A stretch of 64,000 bases of DNA from Bathymodiolus brooksi. Taxonomy: Eukaryota > Mollusca > Bivalvia > Mytilida > Modiolidae. Positions 36,541 through 48,138 of the stretch are shown piece by piece. A program made the translations under genes and the position numbers. A model generated the notes under the pieces. The model did no database searches. It was not told where the DNA came from and worked only from the letters and a program-made list of their open reading frames with translations. The stretch is from assembly GCA_963680875.1 (NCBI GenBank), contig OY804582.1, positions 48,006,646 through 48,070,645 on the forward strand, read 5' to 3'. Position 1 is the first letter of the stretch, and the number at the start of each line of letters is the position of its first letter.

Positions 36541-39500
36541 ATGTCTTATTTATGTTAGTTGTCTTTGTTTGCGGATAATGGTGTCCAACACATATTGTGT
36601 TGTGTTTGCGCTTTGTTTGTCATCGGCGTGTGTGCCATATCTGCCAGTTTCTCATATTACAGATCAAATTTAGTTGGATAGGGAACATATACATATCATT
36701 CCTACGTAATTAGTGACAATTCATGTAGACCTAACTGTTGCGTAGAAGCACCGAACTAAATATTATCCTCCGTCAATATCATTTCTTTCCAATGAACTTT
36801 TTATCATCTGCATCATTTCCTTTGTGCATTCTATGTAGACTTCATACACAGGAGTTTTTCAATGAAAATGAGAAGAATCTAACCCGGTCCTTTAATTTAA
36901 GGTTTTGCTATATAGAAGATTCATATCAATAAATATATTTCATGATGTTGTCGATTTCATCTAATTCATTGAGTTTGAGTTAAAGGAAACCAACGGTACA
37001 GCGAAATCGGCTCCATTCATTGACATACACCTTAACACTGACAGTGAGGGCCCGTTAAGAGCGAAATTTTAAGACACTATAAATAATTTCAATGTTTCCA
37101 TTGTAAGCCTACTATTTATACATATGTATATATGTCAACATTTCAGTAGCACATGCATATGGAGTTTGCATCTCTCAGCTGATCTCATATTCTTGAACTT
37201 GTGGCTCCTGATATGATATATTTGATAGAGGGTTACTACTGATAATGAAGCAGCTACTGAATCAATAGTAACGCGACAAGTGTCACATATGGAGCTGAAA
37301 CTACTTACCATTGCGGGGCACCAGAGTTCAAACTTTGTGTTATGTAGGGTACATGTTGTTCGCTCTTTCGTTTTCTGTGTAATGTCATTGTTTGGTTTTT
37401 TTCTTTTGATCATTGCATTGTCCTTCCTTCTTCGTCTTACTACTTCTGGATACCCCTTTGCTATCTTCAATCATTTCCTCCGTTTATACCCCTTGTTTTA
37501 ATAGATGTTAAACAATTATCCACCATTTTTAATGCATTTCTTTGACCTCATATTATTGTTCGGACAGTTGATTATTCTTTTGCTCTTGTGTGCGTGTTTT
37601 AAATATTGTTGAACGTTCGGGAATAGAACCCATGCTGGACTTTTGGAAAACTTCTGTCTAACAGCCTGGCTACGGTGATTATACTACTAATCTATATAAA
37701 TAATATGTATGTGACTCTTGACAATGTATCATCAGAACTGACGAGTACATGAGCTGTTAGGTATATTCTCGCATTACAAATAAATAACGAGCCGACTGCA
37801 AGTAATTACAAATAATACAGGACATGGATGCTAATTTAGAGAACATGAACTAATGAAATATAAGCGTGAATCGATAACACGTATGCCAATACAAGTTTTG
37901 CGATTTATTTTTGTTATTTGTTTTCTAGTTTGGCTTTGTAAATATAAAATATGTAACAATATAAAATAAAAATGCCTTTGCATATCGAAATGTATTAAGT
38001 AAGAGAATACATTCTCTGTTCTTAATTTAACAAATTCTCGATATAGTGTCTGAGACAACAAATCACAAATCAGAAAAATCTAACCTGACATGTAAGGTAT
38101 TCAGAACCCACGTCATTAAATAAACGTTAGAGAACACAGAAGGGAAAATTTATAATGGACAATACAGAAACAATTGCAAAATTTTAAAATGTTGGAGAAC
38201 TGAGCTATCGTTTTCATAGAACAAGAACAGAAACGAAAACGTACCCGAAGCTTGCAGCTGTACGCTTTTTAAACTTACGAGCTTTCTTGCCTTGGGGATA
38301 ATAAGAGTACATATGTAAGTAGCTATTTACAAAATATTGCATTAATATGTAGAGAAACAGGTTAAATAAACGAAAAAAGTGATGAAATAACACAATAGTT
38401 TTATTGAACATGAATATGTATGCAGAACGCTTAAGAAAAAGGTGGTAATTGCGTGACACGAGCGTCTTTGCGGAAAACAACAAAGGCATACTTTATCATA
38501 AAACATATCATAATTATCAAAAAAATATATATATACTGTCATTTAAAGCATCTCTTATCTTTTCTATTTCTTGAAAAGGACGTTTATTTCTTTGTTTGAT
38601 AGCTATCATGGCAACTTCAAAAGCTTATCATCTATTTTTTAGAATATATTTTAACTTAGTTATCAATGCGGTTTTAGAATTCGAACTGTATTTTTGTCTT
38701 ATCGACAAGCTGGTGCTATTTGATTTTGAAGGTGTTTGCTTCATATCAATTATATTCCTAACCCAATCGTTGGTGCAATAATTAGCGAGCTCGCCCCGAG
38801 TGATAAACATCGTGGGTTAGAGTCGTGGGCGGGTCAAACCAATAGCTAGAAATATGTATTTGCTGCTTCTAGGCTAAGTACACAACTTTAAGGGGTAAGC
38901 GGAGACGGGTGTCTCGGATTTATTTTAATGTGTCCTGATGACTTATCTTCCAGAGACTCTTGCCTCAATGAGTAAGCACAATACAAATTAAGCACATCGT
39001 GGTGGCTTAGTAAAAACGGCCATCATCATAAGCTTCACGAACTGCAATCTATCTCGCCATGATATTGCTGAAGAATTGCTCATTTTTACGTTAAATAACA
39101 ACCACTCACTCACTCCCCTATTACATAGCTCCAGGACATAAACATCTGACCTATTTGGTCTTCATATTCTGACAATTCTATGTGGACATCCTGTTGTTCT
39201 TTTAGATGTTAACCTTCACAACACTAAAGTTCATCAAACAGGAATTAAACTGATATACTACTAAAAGGTCTGAATGCTAGCGCATCATTCTCTCCTTCTT
39301 TGGGGATAGCAATACGAGTGCTATACTCGAAGGTACTGTTTGTTATTCCCATTGCAATATACCGTTTCTGACCCACATCAAAGACATACCAGAAACATCA
39401 ATTTCATCCGGGTCAAAAACGCTTGCAGGTGATAGCCTTATATTTCGATCCATCATAACTAGGTTGACAGCAACCTGCCCCACAAAGGTTAAGTATCACT

Positions 39501-39860
39501 AGAGGATGAAGAAGACCAATAGTAAATGAGCTATTTTATTTTAGAAATATTGCTGTATTACTCGACACATGTTCTTGGTTTCATTGAAAACGCTACCACT
39601 CAATGTAAGCATGGTCCATACATGGGTGAATGAGCGAAGATATGATTTTTGTTTTCTAGTTTAATTCACAATTCAATTCTAAGGGGTCAGTATCAGTTAT
39701 TTCTGAAAATTTTTATATTATTTGGCTTTCGATTTGGGCGTACTTTATGATGGTTATTTCAGAAACGTGTCGCGCGCTCTGAATTAGATATATACGTATT
39801 TAGTTGAAACATACGGCAATATTGTATGTTCCTAGACATAATGCTTTCATATAAATTAAC
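36541..39860 (+). repeat. Copy of composite repeat R (second long copy)
   Basis: 36541-36655 is the tail segment shared with 14575-14720. 36660-37610 matches 26640-27870. 37612-37695 is tRNA-like SINE copy D4. 37690-38215 matches 9755-10370, 38238-38790 matches 10430-10990, 38770-39117 is the ACTC-tailed SINE, and 39130-39860 matches 13711-14530. This is the copy least disturbed by insertions and the best reference for the empty sites. Confidence 0.7.
36880..37260 (+). pseudogene. Penelope-like RT relic
   Basis: Parallel to 26990-27480: CYIEDS replaces RYIDDS near 36905-36925, and stretches corresponding to SASYLDIHL and GPLRAK are recognisable at 36990-37065, with stops. Followed by the usual tail to about 37500. 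Confidence 0.5.
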
Positions 39861-41369
39861 ATTGCATTTGTTTTACATATTTAGCAAAATCTGCTCCAAG
39901 GAGATATTTGCTTATCATAACCCATTAAATAATTTTTTCAATGATTTTACTCGTGTCAGTTTTGAAATGTTTAGCTTGGTTAATAACGTCTCCATTTAAA
40001 TATACATGGAAAAGCATACACATTTTTATGTATACACAAGATCTGCTTAGTGGTAGTAAAATGTAGTGCACTTTTACAACAATTTATTAAAGCGTATCAA
40101 CAAAAATGAGTTCCAAGAAAAAACATAGCCGAACATGACATTTCATTTCCTTATCAAGTAAGAAAGAATATGCGTGTAAATGAACATGAGAGACTAGTTT
40201 ATTTTGTTATGTGTGATATCCTATTATGTGTCAAAGTTCCTTGTTGTTATGTCAGTTACGATTTCCACAATGTGTGTAGAGGGCTTATGTCTTATTACGT
40301 TATTTGTATTTGTTTACACATAGTGGAGTCCAGCACATATTGTGTTGTGTTTTTGCTTTGTTTGTCTTCGGCGTGTGTACTCTATCTGTCAGTTTATCTG
40401 GATTGTCCACTTTTGATTGCCCCTTCGGTATATAATATTATATCTTGTACTAACTATCATTTATGAAATGTATACGTTATCGCAAATTAATAATAATTGC
40501 ATTGTTTATTAATTATAAATTGCAATAATTTATAGATCTTATAATTCATGTCAATCCAAAACACTGACTAATGGGTGGATAATACCATCGACGACTAAAA
40601 TACCACCAGTAGATGTATCAATCTCTAGTCATAAGTAGTAGATGTATATTTTAATTCGTGTCTTGTGGGTACACTTATTAATTCAAAAATCGCTTTGAGC
40701 AAGATCATCTTGGTTAAAAAGAAATACAAAACTGTTATCAAAATTACTTTGCGTCTTCTTTAGTCAGACGTCAGCTTTAGTTGATATAGTAGAGACACTA
40801 TGTTCTTTTCCGAAACTACGAACGTAACGCTTATAATCTTCTCTCATAGATATAACTAAGTGAATAGATTTGTCTTGTATATCATTATATGTTTTGCTTT
40901 TCATTTTATTATAGCAGAGACAATATACTTGTCTTAAGTTATATGATATTTGTGTTGTGTCATGAAACACTGATAACGATGGTAATAGAAATACATATCT
41001 GATGCCTTAAATTGATATAGGTTATTTGATAGTGAATAAACAAACCTAGTTGTATATGGTCTGTTGTATTCCGAAATAAAACCTGTGTTCTTGCATTAAT
41101 GTAATTACAGTATAAGTATATGGTTCGTTTGTTCTATTTTCAAAAGAAAAGACTAGTACAATAATTTGACTTACTATATGAAACGATAAATATCAGTTAA
41201 TAGTGTATAATACATTTCTCTGACGTCACTCTATTGTTCGAAGAGTGGATTATTTTTAAGAATCTACAGTGTATTCTTTTGTTATTTTTGAATATATGAA
41301 TTTTAATCTTTTACTGTTTTATGCTTAAAAACTTATCATACATATTGTAGGACTTTCGGGTATATAACC
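39861..41369. repeat. Repeat pieces leading to the tRNA-like SINE split by the LTR element
   Basis: 40240-40430 is another tail segment (compare 34860-35045). 41219-41350 matches 960-1085, immediately upstream of SINE copy D1. 41352-41369 is the B-box end of SINE copy D5. Nothing coding recognised. Confidence 0.5.
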
Positions 41370-42449
41370 TGTAAAGAAGTAAGTTCTTTTGATTGTCAGG
41401 TGGCCAATGTCATATAACACTATATTAAACATATAAATTTAATGAACAAAACATAATAAAAATAAACACAAAACAAATGGTATATGGAATGAAATGTACA
41501 CAATATTACAAGAATCACAACACTGAACATAAACGATATTCATTCAAAACACTGAACAAATATAATGCATATATAAACGATATGCATTTTACAGCCGGAG
41601 ACATACCATCCTGCACGCACGCATTCCTGGTACTGTAGAAATTCACTAATTGAACTGGGTTGTTCCCCTTGGATAATTTATAAATACGGACGGAATAATT
41701 TCACATAAATATAGATTCTAAATTGATGACGAGGACACTAGATGATTAATATATCGCTTCACTATTGTATCCAGCGAACCATGACTAATATGTCTGCATA
41801 ACTATAATGTGTTCAGCACGGACATCTCGGGTTGTAATTACGGACTCTAAAACTCCAAATTTATGACGGCATTTAACGATAATAATATCACCGATGCTGG
41901 GCGTTGTGACATCAATTTATATACACCAAAACCGGTACCATTTCAAACAGACACCATTCACACCGACAGCAAACTTTACTACACGCACACCAAAAACCAG
42001 GCATAAAAAACCCTTGTAAAATAGATATTGAACCCACGCATTACTTACATTGTCTAAACATTTGCATAATATGTTAATTTTCCGGATATTCTGGACCGCG
42101 AGCAAGTAATAACATCTCGACAGCAAAATTTACCATAATTAACCATAAATAAAGCAAAAAGACTTACCTGAGTGTAATGAACCTTCGCCTATGAATATCC
42201 ATGTCCTGTATTTGACAATTGTAATACTCAAACTGCCTGTTCCTCACTTTACTTAAACACAAAGCGTGTGCTCTACTCAAAATACATGTGCCGACTGACT
42301 TTCAACTCACCTTGTTTAAATCTCATGGGTAACGTACTACGTGATAAACTATCGGTCTGTTTGACTTTTCTATCGGTGTTAGTGGAAAATATAACCATAT
42401 TAAATTATCCAATATATAATATATAAATACATAATGCAAGTTCGTTACA
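41370..42449 (-). repeat. 3' LTR of the Gmr1-like element
   Basis: 1,080 bp, bounded by TGT...ACA. I count about six differences from the 5' LTR (for example at 41620, 41823, 42127, 42273, a 1-base gap near 42333, and 42445). Confidence 0.95.
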
Positions 42450-42453
42450 AACG

Positions 42454-42463
42454 TCCCTTTCCT
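42454..42463 (-). promoter_or_regulatory. Polypurine tract
   Basis: Minus strand AGGAAAGGGA, four bases before the 3' LTR. This is where plus-strand DNA priming would occur. Confidence 0.6.
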
Positions 42464-42619
42464 AAAGACTAACGACCATTTAGTCCGACCAGCCAAACGT
42501 ACTTCAAAAAAATATCTGAAATTACAAAGTAAATAAGGTTAAAATAAAACTCTGTAAACATATCATCACACTCAAATGTGAAAATATAAACAACTGTAAA
42601 TGGAACACTCAGGGGATAA

Positions 42620-45139
42620 CTAAATATCATCACATCTAGATAATACATCTGCAACAATGTTCGTCTTGCCTGCAATGTAAGAAATAGTAAAACTGAATTA
42701 TTGAAGTATCAAACTCCAACGCAGTAACCGCTGATTACTAGTTTGCATCTTATGTAGCCACTGTAAATGGGCATGATCAGTGTTAATAGTGAACTCTTTA
42801 CCCTCAAGAAAATTTCTCAGTGTTTTTACCGCCCAAACAATGGCAAAACACTCCTTTTCTACCACTGCATAGTTGCATTCAGCTCCGGACAGCGTCTTAC
42901 TGATAAACAAAATCGGATGTCGCCCATCGTCGAACTCTTGCTCAAGCACAGCTCCCATACCCTTTCCTGATGCATCAGTCTGCAAAATAAACTTTTTAGA
43001 AAAATCTGGACTCCGTAAAACAGGGTCACTACAAATACAATCCTTCAATTTGTCAAATGCTTTCTGTGTTGTATCTGACCATTTAACTTTGTTTGGTACG
43101 TTTTTCTTTGTGAGGTCAGTTAAAGGTACTGATATGTCTGAAAACTGTGGTATGAACTTTCTAAAAAAAACTATAAGACCTAGAAATGACCGGATTTGTT
43201 TCTTTGTAACAGGAACCGGAAACTGTCGAATAGCAGAAACCTTGTCTTGAACAGGTTTAATGTTACCACTTCCTGCAATGTGACCTACAAATTCTAGCTC
43301 TCCGTATCCGACAAAACACTTACTTGGTTTGGCAACGAGCTTTGCCTCTCTTAAGGATTGAAATACTGCTCTCAGGTGTTCAACTTGAAACTCCCATGTA
43401 TCGCTAAAAATACCTATATCATCAATAAATGAATCTGCAAATTCATCGAACCCTTCTAAGACTTTGTCCATCATACGGACGAAAGTGGGTCCGGAATTGA
43501 TCATTCCAAATGGCATCACAGTGAACTGATAGTGCCCAAAAGGAGTAATAAATGCACTTTTTTGTCTACTTTCTAAATCGAGAGGGACCTGCCAGTACCC
43601 TTTTGTTAAGTCCAGCTTACTTATGTACCTCGCTTTACTAACCTTATTTAGTACCTCATCCATGCGAGGCATCAATACAGGATCGAAAATAGTCTGTTTG
43701 TTTAAATCACGGAAATCTAAACATATGCGGAGAGATTGATCCTTTTTTTTAATTAAAACAATAGGGGCTGCGTAAGGGCTATCAGAAGGTTCAACTATAC
43801 CTGCTTTCAACATATCGTCAATCTCTTTCTTGACTTTGTCTCTAAGTGCATATGGTATCGGATAAGCCCGTTTATATACTGGCTCTTCTGTCCTAGTAAC
43901 TACTTTATGTTCTACAATATTTGTTACCTGAGGTACATCACTAAATATGTCATCGTATTCTACCATGAGTTCTTTGAACTGTTTTCTCTCATCAGACGTC
44001 AACTCTGGTGATATATGGACGTCATCTACACTTTCGTTTCTTTGTAACGCAGGAGAAATAGCTGGATTCATCTCACTGTCGTCTGTACCTTCATCTGTGC
44101 TAAGACCTGAAATTACGTTTAAGCACGCAGCAATATCTGTTTGAACATCATTATCCTTATCCTTTTCTACCCTTTCATGCCATACCTTTAGCATGTTAAC
44201 ACGAAAAACCTTTTCTTTTCCTTCTCTAACTTTGACTTTGTAGTCAACTGGACTAACTTTGTCGGTTACAACAAACGGTCCTTTCCAACTAGCTAATAGT
44301 TTGGATGTATGTGTAGGAAGTAATATAAGTACTTTTTGACCAACTTCTAACTTCCTATCTCTTGCTTTTCTATCATAGTACAGTTTTTGTTTCTGTTTTG
44401 CTTGTTTCTCATTTTCAGTGGCAAGCTCTGCCATTGTTTTCATCTTTTCTCTTGTGTCTAATAAATGACTTAATACAGAATTTTGACCTGTACTCGGTTC
44501 TTCCCATTCCTCTTTAAGAACTGCTAGAGGACCTCTAATATGCCTGCCATATAATAGTTCAAATGGCGAAAACCCGGTGCTCTCATTTGGCACTTCTCTG
44601 TATGCGAATAGCAAGTACGGAATATATTCGTCCCATGTTTTAGGCTTCGATCTTGCATATGTTTTCAACATTTTCTTCAGTACACCATTAAACTTTTCAC
44701 AAAGTCCATTGTACATAGCATGGAAAGGACTGGTGCGTAATCTGCTTATTTGTAATAATCTACATACCCCCCGCATTAACTCCGACATGAAATTGCTCCC
44801 TTGGTCAGTTGGCATTTCTTTAGGTATTCCCACCATAGAAAATAAACTAATCAAAGCATTAGAAACTGTGCTAGCTTCTTGGTCTCTCAATGCAATTGCT
44901 TCTGGATATTTAGTAGCATAATCGACACAAACCAAAATGAAACGATTTTTACTGTCTGTCATAGGCAAAGGGCCAACAAAATCTAAAGCAATGCGCTGAA
45001 ATGGCTCGTCCATAGGTGGCATACTAATCAGTGGAGCTCGGAGTGCTCTCCCCTTTGCTGAACCTATCTGGCAATCGGGACAAGATCTACAGTACTCTGA
45101 TATATCATTAAATATACCTGGCCAAAAAAAATGTTGCAT
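42620..45139 (-). CDS. Pol: integrase - reverse transcriptase - RNase H (Gmr1 order)
   Basis: An uninterrupted 813-codon frame runs from 45139 to 42698; the original frame evidently continued to a TAG at 42620-42622. Residues 1-25 hold the end of the HHCC zinc motif (YCRSCPDCQ). The integrase core is D53 (ALDFVGPLP), D112 (TDQGSNF) and E148 (GLCEKFNG), a D-x35-E spacing. A GPF-type module (SWKGPFVV, about 284-291) follows near W285. RT spans about 430-610 with LDLTKGYWQVPL, VMPFGMINSGPTF and the active site FIDD (571-574). RNase H starts near 715 with QTDAS (D722) and has NTDHAHLQWL near 790. A TAA at 42698-42700 cuts it before the final GKTNIVADVLSR part, removing the last RNase H aspartate. 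No chromodomain seen. The order was read directly from one frame, so it is not an assembly artefact of separate ORFs. Confidence 0.92.
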
Positions 45140-45158
45140 AATTCTCTCTCTTGTCTTT

Positions 45159-45918
45159 TTATTTCCAAGATGACCAGCTAACGGAATGCCTTAACATAAG
45201 TATCATGTCTCTTAATTGCCTTGGCAACACAATTTGGTGAATACTTTCACCACTTGGCTTACTGTACACTCTATATAGTAAATCGGACAAATAAACAAAG
45301 TATGATGACTGATTTTCATTGTGTTCTTCACTAACATACGATCTTACCTTATCTAAAGTTGTGTCTGTCTTCTGTAAGTCTATCAGCTGTTTTCTGTCAC
45401 AAATCTTGAATTCTTGAGATATATCTGAAAAATCTATAGAATGAGTTATGGATGTATCATTACCAAACCTTTCGGTGGTCTTGTCTATTTTCTTATCTGC
45501 TTCATCCTGCTTCTTCTTTCTAGATCGAGTCTCAACTGCATTAAAAAGGAACTGACTCTTCTGAAACAAAAATATCTCTACCTCCAGTCACAGGAACCTC
45601 TTCAATAATATGTGGCACAGATGTATTCACATAGTTACCTACTACAAGATCTGCAAACGGTGTATCTAACATTAGTGCTACAATGTCACCTGAAATAAAA
45701 GGAGTAGATACATTAATGTACACCTCAGGACACTGCTTTACTGTACCATCCGCTAAACATATATCTCTAGTATGACCTGTCAAATGATCAGTGTTAGTAA
45801 ACTTACTGTGAACAAATACAGTAGAACATCATGTATCTCTTAAAACAGATACATCATCGTTATTAATCTTACCTTCAACAATATCAAGTCCATGCACTTG
45901 TACTTTATTGTCATTACA
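45159..45918 (-). pseudogene. Protease and integrase N-terminal linker of the Gmr1-like element
   Basis: In the frame that continues from gag, the minus strand reads VSVLRDT, then a TGA at 45829-45831, then CSTVFVHSKF. The TGA sits exactly where the glycine of the DTG catalytic triad belongs. Further on come GHTRDICLADGTVKQCPEVY and DTPFADLVVGNY (45541-45783), typical of the protease C-terminal half. A second frame (45159-45569) carries a basic linker and LLYRVYSKPSGESIHQIVLP, the region before the integrase zinc finger. It leaves frame near 45190, so that the finger start (GHLGNKKTRERI) is in a third frame leading into the 813-codon ORF. Whether any frame change was once a programmed shift cannot be told from one copy. 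Confidence 0.85.
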
Positions 45919-46901
45919 CTAGATACCTGGTAGTTTTACAGTTACACCACTATTATAGCCATCAAGAGTATGTTCATGCTGAGTTTGTATACATAAGCCA
46001 AACTTACCTTGTTTATGTCCACTCTGTGCTGGCTTCCTTGGCCTTGAAGGACAATTCGTCGCAATATGTCCTGCTTTCTGACAAATAAAACAAGTTCTAG
46101 TCTCTGCTTGTTTTTCTTTGTACTGAAAACTCTTACCTGGATGTTTTGGTTGGTCTGGTTTACTTACATGTTCATTCTTGTGAGCTTGTTGAAACGCTTC
46201 TGCTTTTTCAATCAGCTCATCAACAGTTTTTGGCTTCTGTTCTTTTATCCAAAGTTTTAACTCTTTACTACAACTTACCATGAACTGTTCTCTTGCAACT
46301 AAATCAGCAAACTTTGCAAAATCATTACCTATCTCTTCGCGTTCTAACCAATGCCTTAGAAAACCAACTAATCGAACAGCAAATTCCTTAAATGATTCAT
46401 CTGAAAGCTGACTTGAGTTTCTGAACTTTTCCCTATATGCCGCAGCAGTAAGCTCATATCTAGACAAATAGCAGTTTTAATTTCGTCATAATTTCTACTG
46501 TCCTCTTCTGGTAATCTAGAAAATGCTTCTAAAGCTTTCCCACAAAGCAAAGGGACTAATCGCAGGGCCCATTCAAGCTTGGGTATTTTATGAAGTGCTG
46601 CTAACTTTTCAAAAGATTTCAAAAACACATCTGGGTCTTGACCTTCATAAAATTTGGGAAGTTTTGACTTCAAATTGGGAGTAGAATAAGGTTGAACATT
46701 ACCATGAGCTAATTCTTTCTCTCTAAGTTCTAACTCTCTTAATTTTACCTCTCTTTCCATCTCTATTTTTCTCATCTCTCTCTCAGCTGCTCTGTCTTCC
46801 CTCTCTGTAGCCTGCATATTCTTGAACAATTCTAGGCATACCTCTAACTTTTCACCCTTGTCTAACAACTCTGATACCCACTTTGGCAATCCACTAGCCA
46901 T
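45919..46901 (-). pseudogene. Gag of the Gmr1-like element
   Basis: It probably starts at the ATG at 46901 (MASGLPKWVSELLDKG). It has a charged helical segment (TEREDRAAEREMRKIEME, then LRELELREKELA) and a capsid-like part with PKFYEGQDPDVFLKSFEKLA, LLCGKALEAFSRL and YREKFRNSSQLSDESFKEFA. A CCHC zinc knuckle, CFICQKAGHIATNC, is at about 46047-46094. A frameshift near 46460-46470 moves the reading from the first frame to the second. A TAG at 45919-45921 separates gag from protease in the same frame. Nucleocapsid-type knuckle plus LTR context make the assignment firm. Confidence 0.88.
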
Positions 46902-47040
46902 GTTATACAATGCAAAATACAAATACACAAAAGTAAATGAACAAATATGAATGACAAATAATCATCAATAATATATGTCAAAATAACTGTTCTTGTCAAC
47001 CTTGACAACTGTCTAATAACACTATTGGCACCGTGACAAT

Positions 47041-47056
47041 CTCACCGCTGCCACCA
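47041..47056 (-). promoter_or_regulatory. Primer-binding site, probably tRNA-Leu
   Basis: Plus-strand CTCACCGCTGCCACCA ends one base before the 5' LTR. Its last 14 bases match, from memory, the 3' end of animal tRNA-Leu of the AAG/UAG type (CACCGCUGCCA plus CCA). Confidence 0.65.
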
Positions 47057-47057
47057 T

Positions 47058-48138
47058 TGTAAAGAAGTAAGTTCTTTTGATTGTCAGGTGGCCAATGTCA
47101 TATAACACTATATTAAACATATAAATTTAATGAACAAAACATAATAAAAATAAACACAAAACAAATGGTATATGGAATGAAATGTACACAATATTACAAG
47201 AATCACAACACTGAACATAAACGATATTCATTCAAAACACTGAACAAATATAATGCATATATAAACGATATGCATTTTACAGCCGGAGACATACCATCCT
47301 GCACGCACACATTCCTGGTACTGTAGAAATTCACTAATTGAACTGGGTTGTTCCCCTTGGATAATTTATAAATACGGACGGAATAATTTCACATAAATAT
47401 AGATTCTAAATTGATGACGAGGACACTAGATGATTAATATATCGCTTCACTATTGTATCCAGCGAACCATGACTAATATGTCTGCATAACTATAATGTGT
47501 TCAGCACGGATATCTCGGGTTGTAATTACGGACTCTAAAACTCCAAATTTATGACGGCATTTAACGATAATAATATCACCGATGCTGGGCGTTGTGACAT
47601 CAATTTATATACACCAAAACCGGTACCATTTCAAACAGACACCATTCACACCGACAGCAAACTTTACTACACGCACACCAAAAACCAGGCATAAAAAACC
47701 CTTGTAAAATAGATATTGAACCCACGCATTACTTACATTGTCTAAACATTTGCATAATATGTTAATTTTCCGGATATTCTGGACCGCGAGCAAGTAATAA
47801 CATCTCGACAGCAACATTTACCATAATTAACCATAAATAAAGCAAAAAGACTTACCTGAGTGTAATGAACCTTCGCCTATGAATATCCATGTCCTGTATT
47901 TGACAATTGTAATACTCAAACTGCCTGTTCCTCACTTTACTTAAACACAAAGCGTGTGCTCCACTCAAAATACATGTGCCGACTGACTTTCAACTCACCT
48001 TGTTTAAATCTCATGGGTAACCGTACTACGTGATAAACTATCGGTCTGTTTGACTTTTCTATCGGTGTTAGTGGAAAATATAACCATATTAAATTATCCA
48101 ATATATAATATATAAATACATAATGCAAGTTCGCTACA
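47058..48138 (-). repeat. 5' LTR of the Gmr1-like element
   Basis: 1,081 bp, TGT...ACA, nearly identical to 41370-42449. It should carry the element promoter, though no TATA box was assigned. Confidence 0.95.

Larger units (their letters stand above)
41370..48138 (-). mobile_element. Gmr1-like Ty3/Gypsy LTR retrotransposon (complete length, inactive)
   Basis: Two LTRs of 1,080 and 1,081 bp in direct orientation start TGT and end ACA. On the minus strand they enclose, in order, primer-binding site, gag, protease, integrase, reverse transcriptase, RNase H and polypurine tract. Placing integrase before RT is the order of Ty1/copia, but the RT and integrase motifs are of Ty3/Gypsy type. That combination defines the Gmr1 group known from deuterostomes and other animals. 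The flanks TAACC (41365-41369) and GAACC (48139-48143) look like a 5-bp target duplication with one change. At least three stops and two frameshifts interrupt the coding region. Confidence 0.9.

Noticed and set aside
38214..38489. 91-codon minus-strand ORF ending in a basic KKARKFKKRTAASFGYVF segment, partly shared with 10430-10690
   Set aside because: The sister copy is not open over the same length, and the similarity is explained by R duplication.
42767..44921. Plus-strand ORFs of 65-125 codons over the pol region
   Set aside because: Antisense shadows of the 813-codon pol frame.
47605..47817. 70-codon ORF in the 5' LTR (a 69-codon version at 41917-42126)
   Set aside because: Identical in both LTRs because they are copies; no known LTR-encoded protein matches and no domain is seen.
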